Source: Sphingomonas prati
GTDB taxonomy: Bacteria > Pseudomonadota > Alphaproteobacteria > Sphingomonadales > Sphingomonadaceae
DNA length: 64,000 nucleotides
Direction of reading: 5' to 3'
Assembly: GCF_014643515.1 (NCBI RefSeq)
Contig: NZ_BMJP01000001.1
Location: 1,488,001 to 1,552,000, forward strand
The translations under genes and the position numbers were made by a program. Shown piece after piece: positions 31,957 through 40,110 of the stretch (position 1 is the stretch's first letter; each line of letters begins with the position of its first letter). Below the pieces are notes generated by a model. It worked only from the letters and a program-made list of their open reading frames with translations, did not search any database and was not told the DNA's origin.

Positions 31957-32316
31957 ATGACCATCGAAACCACCGACCGCGTGGCGCCGCGCTACGACGC
32001 GAACGGCCTCGTCACCGCCTTCGTCACCGATGCCACGACCGGCGAACCTCTGATGCTGGCCCACATGAACGCCGACGCGCTCGCCGCCACGATCGCCGGC
32101 GGCGAAGCGGTCTTCTGGTCCCGCTCCCGCGCCCGCCTGTGGCGCAAGGGCGAGGAGTCGGGGAACGTCCTCAAGGTCGTCGAAATCCGCATCGACTGCG
32201 ACCAGGACGCCCTCTGGCTCCGCTGCGAACCGGCGGGACCGGCGTGTCACACGGGGGCGAGGACATGCTTCTACCGCAGGGTCGAAGGCGAAAAACTAGT
32301 GGTCGTCGAGGACTGA
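31957..32316 (+). CDS. hisI: phosphoribosyl-AMP cyclohydrolase
   Basis: A 119-residue enzyme of histidine synthesis that opens the purine ring of PR-AMP. Signatures: [30 protein letters not shown] (the Mg/Zn-binding Asp row), and [12 protein letters not shown] (zinc Cys/His). It is the stand-alone HisI, without a fused HisE domain, as usual for alphaproteobacteria. The ATG at 31957 was chosen over an upstream in-frame start in a hydrophobic leader that is not part of the family. Its position beside purF is not a his operon. Confidence 0.93.
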   Translation: MTIETTDRVAPRYDANGLVTAFVTDATTGEPLMLAHMNADALAATIAGGEAVFWSRSRARLWRKGEESGNVLKVVEIRIDCDQDALWLRCEPAGPACHTGARTCFYRRVEGEKLVVVED

Positions 32317-32322
32317 CAAAAG

Positions 32323-32481
32323 CCCTCTCCCCCACGGGGAGAGGGTTGGGAGAGGGGGAGTGGCTTGCGGTAACCAAGCCCCAAGAAGAGCAGCAAGATT
32401 CGCAAAACGCTCAGCCACGCCGTCCCACAAACCACCCCAGGCAAGCCCCTCTCCCCAACCCTCTCCCCGGAGGGGAGAGGG
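32323..32481. repeat. REPIN-like inverted pair (CCCTCTCCC/GGGAGAGGG type), copy 2
   Basis: Units 32323-32357 and 32446-32481 are inverted copies of each other and of the units at 18343-18454. Here the internal spacer is about 88 bases, against 42 in copy 1. It lies between hisI and the MerR regulator. Two symmetrical copies at unrelated loci suggest a mobile, non-autonomous element. Confidence 0.75.
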
Positions 32482-32541
32482 AGACCCCAAACACCCCACG
32501 CCAAACACCTAGGACAATCCACCCTCCCCCTACGGAACCCT

Positions 32542-32573
32542 TTGACGTTGACGTGAACGTCACCCTGTCATAA
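32542..32573 (+). promoter_or_regulatory. MerR-type promoter and palindromic operator of the LiuR-like gene
   Basis: TTGACG (32542-32547) and TCATAA (32568-32573) form -35/-10 elements with a 20-base spacer, the long spacer typical of MerR-controlled promoters. The spacer holds the palindrome TGACGTT-GACGTG-AACGTCA (32543-32562). LiuR sites in Proteobacteria have the similar ACGT-rich palindrome form. The -10 lies about 9 bases before the ATG, so the mRNA would be leaderless or nearly so. Confidence 0.6.
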
Positions 32574-32582
32574 AAGCGCCGC

Positions 32583-33002
32583 ATGCCCCAGCATGCTGCG
32601 ATCCACACCCCCGATGCCCATGACCGGGACAGCTTCACCATCTCCGACCTGTCGGAGGAGTTCGGTGTCACCGCGCGTGCGCTGCGCTTCTACGAAGACG
32701 AAGGGCTGATCGCGCCGCAGCGGATCGGCCTGACCCGCGTCTATTCGAAACGCGATCGCGCGCGCCTCGCCTGGATCCTGCGCGGCAAGCGCGTCGGGTT
32801 CAGCCTGTCCGACATCCGCGAGATGATCGATTTGTACGACATCGGCGACGGACGCGAGACGCAGCGCCACGTCACGCTCGACAAGTGCAACGCCCGGATG
32901 GAGCTGCTCCGGCGTCAGCGCGAGGATATCGACGCGGCGATCCTGGAACTCGAAAGTTTCGTGGCGGTCGTGGCCGCTGCCGACGAAGCCGCCCACAAAT
33001 AG
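32583..33002 (+). CDS. MerR-family regulator, LiuR-like
   Basis: A 139-residue MerR regulator. The winged HTH starts FTISDLSEEFGVTARALRFY; GLTRVYSKRDRARLAWILRG and KRVGFSLSDIREMIDLYD match the LiuR subgroup, which controls branched-chain amino acid and acyl-CoA breakdown. A C-terminal coiled coil (CNARMELLRRQREDIDAAIL) serves dimerisation. No metal Cys pair is seen. No ribosome binding site precedes the ATG, in line with a leaderless transcript from the promoter at 32542. The acyl-CoA dehydrogenase follows after 54 bases, so the regulator probably controls its own operon. Confidence 0.85.
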   Translation: MPQHAAIHTPDAHDRDSFTISDLSEEFGVTARALRFYEDEGLIAPQRIGLTRVYSKRDRARLAWILRGKRVGFSLSDIREMIDLYDIGDGRETQRHVTLDKCNARMELLRRQREDIDAAILELESFVAVVAAADEAAHK

Positions 33003-33056
33003 CCCCCGCCCCCCGACCGAACAGGCCGACCAACCAGATTGTCTTGGGAGAGACCG

Positions 33057-34850
33057 ATGCCGACCTACACCGCGCCGGTGCGCGACACCCGCTACATCCT
33101 CGATGCGATCCTCGGTCTCGAACATTACGGCAACCTGCCCGGGTTCGAAAACGCCAGCGCCGACACCGTCGAAGCCGTCCTGACCGAAGGCGCGCGTTTC
33201 TGCGAGGAAGTGCTGTTCCCGCTGAACCAGTCGGGCGACCATGAAGGCTGCACCCGCCACCCGGACGGCAGCGTCACGACGCCGAAGGGCTTCAAGGAAG
33301 CCTATGCGCAGTTCGTCGAGGGCGGCTGGGCCACGCTCGGCGGCATCGAACGGTTCGGCGGACAGGGCCTGCCCCACGTCGTGTCGACCGCGTTCGAGGA
33401 GTATCTGATCTCCGCCAACATGGCGTTCGGCATGTATAACGGCCTCACCATGGGCGCGACCGCGGCGATCCTGGCCAAGGGTTCGGACGAGCAGCAGGCC
33501 ACCTACGCGCCCAAGATGATCTCGGGCGAATGGGGCGGCACCATGAACCTGACGGAGCCGCATTGCGGCACCGATCTCGGCCTCATCCGCACCAAGGCGG
33601 CGCGCAACGACGACGGCAGCTTCGCGCTCACCGGCACGAAGATCTTCATCTCGTCCGGCGAACATGATCTGACGTCCAACATCATCCACCTCGTCCTCGC
33701 CAAGATCGAAGGCGCGCCGGACAATGTGAAGGGCATCTCGCTCTTCATCGTGCCCAAGTTCCTGCTCGATGCAGACGGCAACGCCGGCACCCGCAACGGC
33801 GTCGTCTGCGGCTCGATCGAGGAGAAGATGGGGATCCACGGCAACTCGACCTGCGTCATGAACTATGACGGCGCGACCGGCTATCTGGTGGGCGAGGAGA
33901 ATAAGGGCCTCGCCGCGATGTTCATCATGATGAACGCCGCCCGCCTCGGCGTCGGGCTCCAGGGCCTGTCGATCGGCGAGGTCGCGTATCAGAACGCCGT
34001 CGCCTACGCGAAGGACCGCCGCCAGGGCCGCGCGCTCACCGGCCCAGCCGATCTCGACCAGAAGGCCGACACGCTGTTCGTCCACCCGGACGTCCGCCGC
34101 ATGCTGATGGACGCCAAGTCCAAGCTCGAAGGCGCGCGCGCGCTATGTCTCTGGGGCGCGCTCCAGGTCGATCTGGCGCACCGCGCCGCGACCGAGGAAG
34201 AGCGCGTCGCCGCCAACGACCTTATCTCGCTGCTCACCCCCGTGATCAAGGGCTACGTCACCGATCTGGGGTACGAGATCGCGACGAACGCGCAGCAGGT
34301 CTACGGCGGCCACGGCTACATCCGCGAATGGGGGATGGAGCAATATGTCCGCGACGCCCGCATCGCGCAGATCTACGAAGGCACCAACGGCGTCCAGGCG
34401 ATGGACCTCGTCGGCCGCAAGATCGGCCAGAATGGCGGCCGCGCGTTGATGGCGCTGGCCCAGGCGATCGGCGGCGACATCGCGGAGGCGAAGGCCGACC
34501 CCGCCACCGCCGACTATGCCGGCCGGCTGGAAAAGGCGGCGGGCGACCTGCAGACCGCGTCGATGTGGCTTATGCAGAACGGGATGGCCAACCCCAACAA
34601 CGCCGGCGCCGCGGCCTATCCCTACATGACCATGATGGGCGTCGTGACGCTCGGTTGGATGTGGCTCAAGATGGTCCGCGCCTCCAGTGCGGCGATCGCG
34701 GCGGGCGAAGGCGATCGGACCTTCCACGAAGCGAAACTGGTCACCGCACGCTTCTATGCGGAGCGCGTGCTGCCTGATACGGGGAGCCTGCGTCGCAAGA
34801 TCGAAGGCGGCGCGGACGCGATCATGGCGTTGCCGGTGGAGGCTTTCTGA
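33057..34850 (+). CDS. large acyl-CoA dehydrogenase (DmdC/AcdA-like, with C-terminal extension)
   Basis: A 597-residue ACAD of the long bacterial type. [17 protein letters not shown] is the flavin contact region, [21 protein letters not shown] and [13 protein letters not shown] hold the catalytic Glu segment, and about 110 further residues form the extra C-terminal domain. It is homologous to DmdC (3-methylmercaptopropionyl-CoA) and other long-chain or phenylpropionyl-CoA-type dehydrogenases. ATG 33057 has GGGAGAG upstream. Its position behind the LiuR-like gene suggests LiuR control, and the next gene overlaps at TGATG. Substrate unknown. Confidence 0.85.
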   Translation: MPTYTAPVRDTRYILDAILGLEHYGNLPGFENASADTVEAVLTEGARFCEEVLFPLNQSGDHEGCTRHPDGSVTTPKGFKEAYAQFVEGGWATLGGIERFGGQGLPHVVSTAFEEYLISANMAFGMYNGLTMGATAAILAKGSDEQQATYAPKMISGEWGGTMNLTEPHCGTDLGLIRTKAARNDDGSFALTGTKIFISSGEHDLTSNIIHLVLAKIEGAPDNVKGISLFIVPKFLLDADGNAGTRNGVVCGSIEEKMGIHGNSTCVMNYDGATGYLVGEENKGLAAMFIMMNAARLGVGLQGLSIGEVAYQNAVAYAKDRRQGRALTGPADLDQKADTLFVHPDVRRMLMDAKSKLEGARALCLWGALQVDLAHRAATEEERVAANDLISLLTPVIKGYVTDLGYEIATNAQQVYGGHGYIREWGMEQYVRDARIAQIYEGTNGVQAMDLVGRKIGQNGGRALMALAQAIGGDIAEAKADPATADYAGRLEKAAGDLQTASMWLMQNGMANPNNAGAAAYPYMTMMGVVTLGWMWLKMVRASSAAIAAGEGDRTFHEAKLVTARFYAERVLPDTGSLRRKIEGGADAIMALPVEAF

Positions 34851-35368
34851 TGTTTGCAGTGGTGACCGGCCTGATGCTCATGCTCCAACCGGTCACCGCT
34901 GCGCCCGCTTCGCCGCCGGCTCCGGCCGCGACTCCCGCCTTCTCCGCCGGCGCGGCCGCCACGCGCGACCTGACCCGGATCGTTGCCGCCTCCGGCCTCC
35001 CCGCACTCGCCGGCGATGCGTTCCGCTTCACCGACATCGCGCCCGGCGGCACCGTCGCGACCATCTTCGACGCGCGCCGCACGGGCACCGAGTCGCAACG
35101 CACGATCGTCACACTGTCGTTCCGCGACGGCGCCTGGACGCCGGACACACGCGAGGCGAAGCGGCTCGCGCCAGAAACCTTCGATTACATGTCCGGCCGC
35201 ATCGCGACCGCCATCACCACCGGCGGCCCTGCGACCCCCTGCCCCGACGGCTCCGACTATCTCAGCGAGCGCGCTACCGCCGGCACCGTCCGCGCCCTCC
35301 CCGGCTGCGGCACCGACCACCCCAATCTGGCGCTCGCTCGCCTGTTCGGCGTCCGCGAGACTCCGTAA
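34850..35368 (+). CDS. small exported protein of unknown function
   Basis: A 172-residue protein with an N-terminal signal ([19 protein letters not shown]), a Pro/Ala-rich spacer and a compact domain with two late cysteines (CPDGSDYL and GCGTDHPN). The ATG overlaps the acyl-CoA dehydrogenase stop (TGATG), so it is translationally coupled to that gene. I recognise no family. It could be periplasmic. Whether its role is tied to acyl-CoA catabolism or it simply shares the transcript is unknown. Confidence 0.65.
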   Translation: MFAVVTGLMLMLQPVTAAPASPPAPAATPAFSAGAAATRDLTRIVAASGLPALAGDAFRFTDIAPGGTVATIFDARRTGTESQRTIVTLSFRDGAWTPDTREAKRLAPETFDYMSGRIATAITTGGPATPCPDGSDYLSERATAGTVRALPGCGTDHPNLALARLFGVRETP

Positions 35369-35375
35369 GCAAAAC

Positions 35376-35612
35376 CTACTCGCTGTCGTCCAGGCGAAGA
35401 TCGTCGTCCGAGATCTCATAGGCCAGGATGTCGCCCGGCTCGCATTCGAGATACCGGCAAATCGCGGCGAGGGTGGAGAAGCGTACGCCTTTGACCTTGC
35501 CTGACTTGAGCAACGACAGGTTCGACTCGGTAATGCCGATCGCCTCCGCCAGCGCCTTCGAGCGCACCTTGCGGCGGGCCAGCATCACGTCGAGGTTCAC
35601 GATAACGGGCAT
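35376..35612 (-). CDS. XRE-family helix-turn-helix regulator (DUF2975-associated)
   Basis: A 78-residue Cro/CI-type DNA-binding protein. MLARRKVRSKALAEAIGITE and SNLSLLKSGKVKGVRFSTL form the HTH, and CRYLECEPGDIL follows. It ends acidic. The ATG overlaps the stop of the upstream membrane gene at TGATG, the classic DUF2975-XRE (YozG-like) pair, where the membrane protein is thought to be its partner. The stop is 7 bases from the stop of the preceding convergent gene. Confidence 0.88.
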   Translation of the reverse strand: MPVIVNLDVMLARRKVRSKALAEAIGITESNLSLLKSGKVKGVRFSTLAAICRYLECEPGDILAYEISDDDLRLDDSE

Positions 35613-36238
35613 CAGACGAAGGTCGCCAGATCGCGCTCGGCCCTGATCCCGGCCTCCAGCGCCCAGGCGGTGGCGTAGGCGGCGATCGCCAGCAACATCG
35701 CCGGCCCGGCAACGGTCAGATCAAGCGCGATATACCAGGACGCACCGCTCGGCGTCCCCGGGAACAGGAGCATCGCCCGCAAACTGTCGGTCAGCGGCTG
35801 CACAATCGCCCAGAGAACCGCAGACAGTGCGCCCCGCTTTAACCACGGCAAGGCGCGCGCAAGAACCGGCCCGCCAGCTCCCCCAAGCCGCCGCAACGTC
35901 AATCCGACCGCCACGAACAGGAAGATCAGGAAGACCTCGTCGAACAGGATCAGGCCGGCCAGCCCCGCGCGAACGCGCGGCCGGGCGGCATAGGCGGCGA
36001 AACGCGCACGCGCCGCAGGGTCGCTCGAAACCGATGCACGTTCGGCGTCCGGCAACAGGGCGCCGGGGTCGACGTCCGGGTGGCATGCACCCGAGTCGCT
36101 GCACGCCAGCGACCATCCCGGCATGATCGACTGCGAAACGGTTGCCCCGCCCCAGATCGTCGCGACTAGCAGGAACACGACACCGGCCATCCGGCAGATA
36201 AACGCCTTCCGCGGGGGAAGAATATAGCTGTCGGACAA
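35612..36238 (-). CDS. DUF2975-domain membrane protein
   Basis: About 208 residues with four hydrophobic helices (MAGVVFLLVATIWGGATV, GLAGLILFDEVFLIFLFVAV, a third about residue 140 and LTVAGPAMLLAIAAYATAWA). DUF2975 members usually sit beside an XRE regulator, as here, and form a membrane-bound regulatory pair. The start is uncertain: TTG 36238 has a weak AAAGAAG upstream, ATG 36283 lacks a binding site, and ATG at MAGVV is internal. The upstream space is AT-rich and probably holds the promoter. Function is unknown. Confidence 0.7.
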   Translation of the reverse strand: MSDSYILPPRKAFICRMAGVVFLLVATIWGGATVSQSIMPGWSLACSDSGACHPDVDPGALLPDAERASVSSDPAARARFAAYAARPRVRAGLAGLILFDEVFLIFLFVAVGLTLRRLGGAGGPVLARALPWLKRGALSAVLWAIVQPLTDSLRAMLLFPGTPSGASWYIALDLTVAGPAMLLAIAAYATAWALEAGIRAERDLATFV

Positions 36239-36322
36239 GGTCTTCTTTCTGTTTGACGAAAACTTATTGTGATAATACACCATAGGCAACGGCGATGCGA
36301 CAGCCGTCCTCAAGGGGGTCAC

Positions 36323-37009
36323 ATGATATCTCGGAACAGCGTCATTGGCGCCGCGCTGGCGCTCGCCTCCACCTCGGCCATGGCGCAGGACGACGCCATG
36401 CCGCGTGACCGGCCATCGCGCTGGGCGGGATCGGAAGTTGCCGTCGGCGTACTGCACCACGGGTCGAACTTTCACCCGCTGGGGGAAGAGCTGATATTCG
36501 ATTTGCTTAGGCTCCCCGCCGGCCAGATCTACGAGGGCAGCGAAGAAGACGGAACAATCGATGTCCAGCTGGTCTACCGTAGCGCGCCCTTGCGGTTCGC
36601 CCTGAAGCCGCGGCTGACCGCCAAAGTGCAGATCAATACTGCCGGCCGCACCAGTTTTGCCAGTTTCGGCGCCGAATGGCGGCAGCACATCTTCCGGGGT
36701 CCGGTCTATGGGCAGATCGGGATCGGGCTGACCGTTCACGACGGCTACCGCTTCACGCCCGATCCGTTCGAACCCGGCCTGCCGATCGGCCAGGCGAGGC
36801 GTCGCTATGCCATCTACCGGACGCACACATCGTTCGGGTCGCAGCTGTTGTTCAACCCGAACGCGTCGCTGGGCGTGCGCCTCGATAAGCGTTGGGCGAT
36901 CGAGGCGACCTGGGAACATTTCAGCCATCGCCAACTCTTCTCCCTGCAAAATCCCGGCCTCGACAGTCTCGGCCTGCGGCTGGTGCGCACTTTTGGCCCG
37001 CGGCGATGA
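36323..37009 (+). CDS. PagL-like acyloxyacyl hydrolase (lipid A 3-O-deacylase)
   Basis: A 228-residue secreted beta-barrel-type protein with a signal peptide MISRNSVIGAALALASTSAMAQ. Near the end, WEHFSHRQLFSLQNPGLDSLGLRL contains the PagL His-X-Ser catalytic pattern and the NPGLDSLG signature; the terminal strand ends LRLVRTFGP. It would remove the 3-O-acyl chain from lipid A in the outer membrane. ATG 36323 follows CAAGGGGG. Sphingomonads largely use glycosphingolipids in place of LPS, so the true substrate could be a different acyl lipid. Overlaps the next gene at ATGA. Confidence 0.75.
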   Translation: MISRNSVIGAALALASTSAMAQDDAMPRDRPSRWAGSEVAVGVLHHGSNFHPLGEELIFDLLRLPAGQIYEGSEEDGTIDVQLVYRSAPLRFALKPRLTAKVQINTAGRTSFASFGAEWRQHIFRGPVYGQIGIGLTVHDGYRFTPDPFEPGLPIGQARRRYAIYRTHTSFGSQLLFNPNASLGVRLDKRWAIEATWEHFSHRQLFSLQNPGLDSLGLRLVRTFGPRR

Positions 37010-37335
37010 TCCTGCTGGCCTTCGCACTTGTGGCTCAGACCGTCCCGCCACCCGCCGCAACGGACGATATCGTCGTGACGGCACGCCGGATGGAGCGGCT
37101 CAAGCGGCTCCGGATGACGACCAAGCTCGACCAAGCGACCGGCGTCACCCGGTGCATCTTCAAACGTCGTAGCGACGATCCCGCGCTGGACTCGGCGGTC
37201 TGCAACGCCGCACTCGCCTGCGTCGCGAAGGTGAAGACGGTGGAGGAGATGCGCGCCTGTATTGCGCCGGCCATGAATGCCCTGGTCGCGAAGGACGTGC
37301 CATGGAGCGCAGAAGCCCCGAAGAGGAAGCGCTAG
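37006..37335 (+). CDS. small secreted DIVVTARR-type protein
   Basis: A 109-residue protein overlapping the stop of the PagL-like gene by ATGA. Short hydrophobic N-terminus (MILLAFALVAQTVPPPA), then DDIVVTARRMERLKRL, like the TonB-box/plug beginning of receptors. The rest has four or five cysteines (CIFKRR, CNAALACVAKVK, RACIAP). It has been seen in sphingomonads without known function. The TonB-box-like motif may be coincidence, as no barrel follows; a partner or decoy for TonB is one speculation. Confidence 0.6.
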   Translation: MILLAFALVAQTVPPPAATDDIVVTARRMERLKRLRMTTKLDQATGVTRCIFKRRSDDPALDSAVCNAALACVAKVKTVEEMRACIAPAMNALVAKDVPWSAEAPKRKR

Positions 37336-37487
37336 TGCGTCGCCATGCGGCGCTCCGATCCTATCGTCTTTCCGCCACGCCTTCTTCCGACGACCGGAAC
37401 CGTCCCGCCGCCCCTCGCCACAATCACGCCCTTGCCATGCCTCCCGCGCGGGCCGACATCGGCGGTAACGATAAATAGGAGAGCGAC

Positions 37488-38378
37488 ATGGCGACGATCG
37501 GCTTCATCGGCCTTGGCAATATGGGCGGCGGCATGGCTGCCAACCTCGCAAAGGCGGGCCACGCCGTCCACGCGTTCGACCTGTCCGCCGACGCGGTCGC
37601 GCGGGCGCAGGACGCAGGCTGCACCCCCGCCGCGTCGGCGCGCGAAGCGGTGGCGCAGGCCAAGATCGTCGTTACCATGCTCCCCGCCGGTCGCCATGTC
37701 CGAGCGGTCTACGAGGCCGACGTATTCGGAGCGGCCCCGGACGGCGCGCTACTGATCGACTGCTCCACAATCGACGGCGCATCGGCGATCGCGGTCGCCT
37801 CCGCCGCCACGGACCGCGGCTACCTTATGGTCGACGCTCCCGTTTCGGGCGGAATCGCCGCGGCCAACGCCGGCACGCTGACCTTCATGGTTGGCGGCGC
37901 GGCGGACGCATTCGCCGCAGCCGAACCAATCCTGGCCGCGATGGGCAAGGCGGTGATCCACGCCGGGGCCGTTGGCGCGGGGCAGGCCGCCAAGATCTGC
38001 AACAACATGCTGCTCGGTGCGACGATGGTCGCGACGTGCGAGGCGTTCCTGCTCGCCGAAAAGCTCGGGCTCGACCTCGCCACCTTCTACGCCATCTCAT
38101 CGCAGGCTTCGGGGCAGAGCTGGTCGATGACGAGCTACTGCCCGGTCCCCGGCGTCGGCCCCGAAACCCCCGCCGACCGCGGCTACGAAGGCGGCTTTGC
38201 CAGCGCGCTGATGCTCAAGGACCTGAAACTGGCGATCGAGGCCGCGCAGGGCGCCGACGCCAGCGTGCCGATGGGTGCCACCGCCGGCGCGCTGTATCAG
38301 GCGCTCGCAAACGCGGGCGACGGCGGGCGGGACTTTTCGGCGATGATCCGCTTCCTCGACGGCAAGGCCGGCCGCTAA
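37488..38378 (+). CDS. mmsB: 3-hydroxyisobutyrate dehydrogenase
   Basis: A 296-residue beta-hydroxyacid dehydrogenase. IGFIGLGNMGGGMAANLAKA is the NAD-binding motif. DAPVSGGIAAANAGTLTFMV is the substrate-binding signature, and GAGQAAKICNNMLLG holds the catalytic Lys. It oxidises 3-hydroxyisobutyrate in valine breakdown. The ATG has AGGAGA upstream. It stands alone about 8 kb from the other valine genes in the window; the 150 bases before it hold no gene I can see. Confidence 0.9.
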   Translation: MATIGFIGLGNMGGGMAANLAKAGHAVHAFDLSADAVARAQDAGCTPAASAREAVAQAKIVVTMLPAGRHVRAVYEADVFGAAPDGALLIDCSTIDGASAIAVASAATDRGYLMVDAPVSGGIAAANAGTLTFMVGGAADAFAAAEPILAAMGKAVIHAGAVGAGQAAKICNNMLLGATMVATCEAFLLAEKLGLDLATFYAISSQASGQSWSMTSYCPVPGVGPETPADRGYEGGFASALMLKDLKLAIEAAQGADASVPMGATAGALYQALANAGDGGRDFSAMIRFLDGKAGR

Positions 38379-38434
38379 GCCAAGCGGTTCGCGCGGGCTG
38401 GTCACACCCGGCCGGTCCGCGCTATCCCGGCGTC

Positions 38435-38854
38435 ATGATACACGTCATCCGCGCCGTCACCGCCCGCAGCTTCGAAACCGCGCTGCGGCTGGCGGTGGAC
38501 GCAGTGGCGGACGGCGAGTCGGTCCTAATGATCTTCGACGACATCGCGGTCCAGGTCGATCCCGGCGACGGCGAGACGACGATCGCGCGCAACCACGATG
38601 CGATCCGTGCGCAGGTCGCCGCGCGGCTCCAGCATCGTCCTTTGCTATCGGAACGCGCGCCGCTGCTCGGCGACGTCGTCGAAACGGTCGAGGACGACCA
38701 CGCCACCCGCATCGCGCGCGGCACCGCGGGCATCGTCACCGATCTGGTCGGCGGCATCGGCACCGCGCCGCTCGTCAACCTTGTCGTCCGGTTCGCGCGC
38801 CGTACCGTCGACTATGCCCATGCCGACCTGCACACGCTGCGCCACTTGCGCTGA
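38435..38854 (+). CDS. hypothetical protein
   Basis: A 139-residue soluble protein. Acidic and hydrophobic residues alternate as in a real coding sequence, for example SFETALRLAVDAVADGES and FDDIAVQVDPGDGETT. No signal, membrane segment or family motif is recognisable. It follows mmsB after 56 bases, and no clear ribosome binding site precedes the ATG. It might be a translation product of weak or no expression. Confidence 0.5.
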   Translation: MIHVIRAVTARSFETALRLAVDAVADGESVLMIFDDIAVQVDPGDGETTIARNHDAIRAQVAARLQHRPLLSERAPLLGDVVETVEDDHATRIARGTAGIVTDLVGGIGTAPLVNLVVRFARRTVDYAHADLHTLRHLR

Positions 38855-38871
38855 GGCCGGAAGCCCCCCGG

Positions 38872-39087
38872 TCAGTGAATCAGTGCGAGCAACCCGACGG
38901 CGGAGATCGTCCCCAAAACGACACCGGACAACATCATCGCCGTGAACGGCTCACTCTTCACCGGGCAACCGCATTGGCACCCCTGCATGTACATCGTGTC
39001 GTGCGATCCTGGCGAGCAGATCATGCCCATATTCTCGCAGAACGGGCATGTCCCCGACCCGGCCCGACGATCGGTCTTATCCAACAT
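38872..39087 (-). CDS. small Cys-rich tail-anchored membrane protein
   Basis: A 71-residue protein. Residues 14-41 hold six cysteines as CPFC, a single Cys24 and CQCGC (C37, C39, C41), like a zinc- or iron-sulfur-binding knuckle. The C-terminal 23 residues (PFTAMMLSGVVLGTISAV) form one transmembrane helix. GGGAG precedes the ATG, and it ends 18 bases from the convergent neighbour. I recognise no family. A membrane-tethered metal or redox sensor is one guess. Confidence 0.6.
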   Translation of the reverse strand: MLDKTDRRAGSGTCPFCENMGMICSPGSHDTMYMQGCQCGCPVKSEPFTAMMLSGVVLGTISAVGLLALIH

Positions 39088-39319
39088 CCTCAGCTCCCGT
39101 TTTTACGGTTAGATGACGAGACTATGACAACTCCCGGTCTTACTCAATATGCGGAGAAGCACCGGTACATCAGGCTTCCGTCGGTCGAAATCACTGGCTT
39201 TCCAACGCCGTAACGGGACGGGTATCGCGCACATAGCGGATCGATCCTGCTGCCCCATGTTCAGGCGGCGCGCCACGCGGTACGGCCTCCCGCGATCAAC
39301 CGACAGGAGCAGTCTCGCT

Positions 39320-39985
39320 GTGCAGTTCTTCAATCCCATCCTGCCCGGCGCGACCCTGTCCGGCCGCTTAATCGCCTGCCTTGGTGCGGCGCTTGGCATC
39401 ACGCTGACCATCGTGCTCTGCGCGACCGTACCGCTGTCGGTCGCGGACCTGCCGATCATCGTGGCACCACTCGGCGCATCGGCCGTTCTGGTGTTCGCGG
39501 TGCCGGCGAGTCCGCTGGCGCAACCCTGGCCCGTGATCGGCGGCAACATCCTGTCGACGCTGATCGGTGTCGCGGCGTTCCGGATGATCCCGGACATGGC
39601 GCTCGCCGCCGGCATCGCGGTGGGCGGCGCGATCCTGGCGATGTCGCTGTTCCGGTGCCTGCACCCGCCCGGCGGGGCCGCCGCACTCACAGCCGTGATT
39701 GGCGGCCCCGCGGTCCACACCGCCGGCTTCGGCTTCGCGCTGTTTCCGGTCGGTCTGAACTCGCTGGCTCTCGTCCTGATCGGGGTGCTGTTTCACCGCG
39801 CGACCATGCATCGCTACCCGCACCGCCCCGCGGGCACGCCGTCCGCCCCCGCCTTGCACGCCGCCGATATCGACGCGGCGCTTGACGACATGCACGAGGG
39901 GTTCGACATCGACCGCGCAGACCTCGACGCGCTCCTCACCCACGCCGAGCGCCACGCCGTCGCCCGCACGACCAAACCCCGCTAG
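39320..39985 (+). CDS. HPP-family membrane protein
   Basis: About 221 residues. FNPILPGATLSGRLIACLGA opens as in HPP proteins, followed by four or five transmembrane helices (LPIIVAPLGASAVLVFAVP, MALAAGIAVGGAILAMSL, and GFGFALFPVGLNSLALVLIG). The signature PPGGAAALTAVIGGPA contains the HPP-family core. The C-terminal tail is acidic/Asp-rich and lacks CBS domains. GTG 39320 is chosen (AGGAG 10 bases upstream); ATG 39257 has no binding site. A role in nitrite or ion handling has been suggested for HPP proteins; here it is unknown. Confidence 0.75.
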   Translation: MQFFNPILPGATLSGRLIACLGAALGITLTIVLCATVPLSVADLPIIVAPLGASAVLVFAVPASPLAQPWPVIGGNILSTLIGVAAFRMIPDMALAAGIAVGGAILAMSLFRCLHPPGGAAALTAVIGGPAVHTAGFGFALFPVGLNSLALVLIGVLFHRATMHRYPHRPAGTPSAPALHAADIDAALDDMHEGFDIDRADLDALLTHAERHAVARTTKPR

Positions 39986-40110
39986 CCCGTCCCCTGCGAC
40001 CAACATGGACAACCGCGCGCCGAACCCACGCGACCCGCCGCGATCGTCCATTGCGCCTCCGTGACGATCGGGCATGATGCAGCATCGTAATAATCGACGG
40101 AGCTGCCCCG

